In this document: piece by piece, positions 6,894-8,071 of the stretch
How the letters are laid out: the number at the start of each line of letters is the position of its first letter
How positions within the stretch are numbered: the stretch's first letter is position 1
DNA from: Bacteroidales bacterium
Lineage (GTDB): Bacteria > Bacteroidota > Bacteroidia > Bacteroidales > UBA4181
Assembly (NCBI GenBank): GCA_031260845.1
Contig: JAISKR010000145.1
Coordinates: forward strand, 1-8,071
Reading direction: 5' to 3'
DNA length: 8,071 nucleotides
Notes under the pieces: model-generated
The model's input: only the letters and a program-made list of their open reading frames with translations
Told to the model about the DNA's origin: nothing
Databases searched by the model: none
Program-made: the position numbers and the translations under genes

Positions 6894-7862
6894 ATGAGGA
6901 AGGTAATAAGTCGTTCGCTGTGTTTGGTCTTGACGGTATTTCTGCTGTCGGGTTGCCTTATGGACAATGACGGGATTGTTTCAAAACATGGTAAACTTTC
7001 GGTGAAAGGGACTGCATTGGTGAATGAAAAAGGTCAACCGGTGGTACTGCACGGCGTCAGCCTCGGCTGGCATAACTGGTGGCCCCGTTTCTACAACAAG
7101 CAGACCGTCACATGGATGAAACAGGACTGGAAGATAGAGGTTATTCGCGCTGCCATTGCTGTGGAACCGGAGAGGGGATACATTGTCAATCCCGAATTGG
7201 GCATGAAATGCCTCACCAATGTGATAGACGCCGCTATCGAAAACGATATTTATGTGATTATCGACTGGCACGCACATAATCTTCTACTTGAAGAAGCAAA
7301 AGCGTTCTTCACCCTTGTTGCCGAAAAGTACAAGGATTGTCCGAATATCATCTACGAATTAGTGAACGAGCCTGACGACGAAACATGGGAAGCAGTAAAG
7401 GAATATTCGGAAGCATTGATTCCGGCGATTCGCGCCATTGCCCCCGATAACATTATTCTGGTAGGTTGTCCGCATTGGGATCAGGACATTCACCTGCCGG
7501 CACAAAATCCGATTCGGGATTACGACAATCTCATGTATGTGATGCATTATTATGCAGGTACGCATAAACAGGAACTTCGCGACAGAGCCACCAGAGCCAT
7601 CAAAAAAGGACTGCCGGTATTTATTTCCGAATGTGGCGGCATGGAAGCATCGGGCAACGGCAATATCCAATACGACGAATGGGATAGATGGACGCAATGG
7701 ATGGCAGAAAACCAACTGAGTTGGACTGCATGGGCAGTAACGGACAAATTGGAAACCTGCTCAATGATTAAATCCGAAAACTCGCCGATTGCCAACTGGA
7801 AAGACGCCGACCTGAAAGAATGGGGCATCGTTGTGAAAAAGATGTTGACGGGAAAGAGATAA
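6894..7862 (+). CDS. GH5 (subfamily 2-like) endo-beta-1,4-glucanase, lipoprotein
   Basis: Glycoside hydrolase family 5 enzyme of 322 residues, expected to hydrolyse internal beta-1,4-glucosidic bonds by a retaining mechanism. The start at 6894 is preferred because it begins a clean lipoprotein signal, MRKVISRSLCLVLTVFLLSGC (Cys21, then LMDND). In-frame upstream starts (TTG 6819, ATG 6846) would add a polar tail before it and lie before or at the predicted transcript start. The catalytic domain covers about 37-320, normal for a single-domain GH5. Family landmarks: HGVSLGWHNWWPRF, VIRAAIAVEP with R85, YVIIDWHAHN with H126, IIYELVNEP with predicted acid/base E159, MHYYAGTH with H218 and Y220, VFISECGG with predicted nucleophile E246, and SWTAWAVTDK with W277/W280. 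Sequence style fits GH5_2 cellulases. There is no attached carbohydrate-binding module; binding may be left to the neighbouring lipoproteins. Exact substrate (cellulose, mixed-linkage glucan, glucomannan, xyloglucan) is unresolved. Confidence 0.93.
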   Translation: MRKVISRSLCLVLTVFLLSGCLMDNDGIVSKHGKLSVKGTALVNEKGQPVVLHGVSLGWHNWWPRFYNKQTVTWMKQDWKIEVIRAAIAVEPERGYIVNPELGMKCLTNVIDAAIENDIYVIIDWHAHNLLLEEAKAFFTLVAEKYKDCPNIIYELVNEPDDETWEAVKEYSEALIPAIRAIAPDNIILVGCPHWDQDIHLPAQNPIRDYDNLMYVMHYYAGTHKQELRDRATRAIKKGLPVFISECGGMEASGNGNIQYDEWDRWTQWMAENQLSWTAWAVTDKLETCSMIKSENSPIANWKDADLKEWGIVVKKMLTGKR

Positions 7863-7915
7863 AGGGGGAAAACGGTTGAAAGGAAAAACGGTTGAAAGGA
7901 TAAAAGGATAAAAGA
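7863..7915 (+). repeat. Purine-rich tract with a perfect 16-bp tandem duplication and an 8-bp one
   Basis: Just after the GH5 stop, AAAACGGTTGAAAGGA occurs twice head to tail without mismatch (7869-7884 and 7885-7900). GATAAAAG then occurs twice (7899-7906 and 7907-7914). The tract is nearly all A and G on the + strand. It has no stem followed by a T run, so it does not look like a terminator. Replication slippage is the simplest origin. Confidence 0.75.
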
Positions 7916-7934
7916 ACGGCTACCGTATGGTACA

Positions 7935-7988
7935 ATGTATCACAATTGAATCACAACTTATCACCATGTATCACAACTGAATCACAAC
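7935..7988 (+). repeat. Two near-identical 23-bp copies at a 31-bp period
   Basis: Positions 7935-7957 and 7966-7988 match at 22 of 23 bases; the only difference is T at 7946 against C at 7977. Both contain ATGTATCACAA followed by TGAATCACAAC, so each copy itself holds two related ~11-bp halves. Non-coding, no gene recognised. Confidence 0.75.
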
Positions 7989-7989
7989 C

Positions 7990-8071
7990 GTATAACTATG
8001 TATAACTATATATAACTATATATAACAACTGTATAACTATTGTATAACCTGTATTTACCTGTATTTACCTG
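7990..8071 (+). repeat. Degenerate ~10-bp tandem repeat running off the window
   Basis: GTATAACTAT at 7990-7999 and 8000-8009 is followed by ATATAACTAT at 8010-8019, a variant around 8020-8030, GTATAACTAT again at 8031-8040, then GTATAACCT (8042-8050) and two copies of GTATTTACCT (8051-8060, 8061-8070). A further G begins at 8071, so the array probably continues outside. The stretch 7863-8071 has no coding sequence that can be supported. Confidence 0.75.

Noticed and set aside
7629..7634. Cys after the GH5 nucleophile (SECGG instead of the frequent SEWG)
   Set aside because: The residue after the nucleophile Glu varies among GH5 enzymes and all key catalytic residues are present, so it is not evidence of an inactive or novel enzyme.
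7921..7932. Terminator from TACC-GTAT-GGTA
   Set aside because: The stem is only 4 bp and is not followed by a T run, so it cannot be supported as a rho-independent terminator.
7869..8071. CRISPR array
   Set aside because: Units are 8-31 bp, adjoin each other without unique spacers, change sequence along the stretch, and no cas genes are seen.

Overview
The window looks like part of a polysaccharide utilisation locus (PUL) from a Bacteroidota bacterium, most likely order Bacteroidales. The evidence is a SusC/SusD pair, followed by lipoproteins with acidic residues after the lipidated cysteine, IPT/TIG-type surface glycan-binding proteins, a Bacteroidota-type -7 promoter box (TAnnTTTG), and very AT-rich spacers between genes of moderate GC. 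The species cannot be read from the sequence. A plant-fibre-degrading gut or rumen-type lineage is inferred from the gene content.

Layout, all on the + strand. Positions 1-1578 hold the C-terminal half of a SusC-type TonB-dependent transporter, cut by the window start. Positions 1591-3270 hold its SusD-type lipoprotein partner. Positions 3283-4500 hold a surface glycan-binding lipoprotein with two IPT-like domains and a C-terminal glycan-binding domain. These three genes are separated by only 12 bp each and look like one transcription unit. An AT-rich 117-bp spacer (4501-4617) follows, made almost entirely of five degenerate ~21-bp repeats, four of which contain small dyads. Positions 4618-6756 hold a second, larger glycan-binding lipoprotein with about six IPT-like repeats and a similar C-terminal domain. 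After another AT-rich spacer with a probable promoter, positions 6894-7862 encode a GH5 (subfamily 2-like) endo-beta-1,4-glucanase lipoprotein. The last 209 bp (7863-8071) have no gene and consist of successive short tandem repeats that run off the window.

How they would work together (family knowledge plus inference): the GH5 enzyme, probably displayed on the cell surface, cuts a beta-1,4-linked glucan. The two binding proteins hold the polysaccharide at the surface. SusD and SusC then capture the oligosaccharides and import them through the outer membrane using TonB energy. Cellulose, mixed-linkage beta-glucan, xyloglucan and glucomannan backbones are all possible substrates.

Most unusual points: the hairpin-bearing 21-bp repeat array between the two binding-protein genes; an ATGTAA start-stop hexamer within 1-11 nt upstream of three of the four complete genes; the six-IPT architecture of the second binding protein; and the graded minisatellite at the right end.
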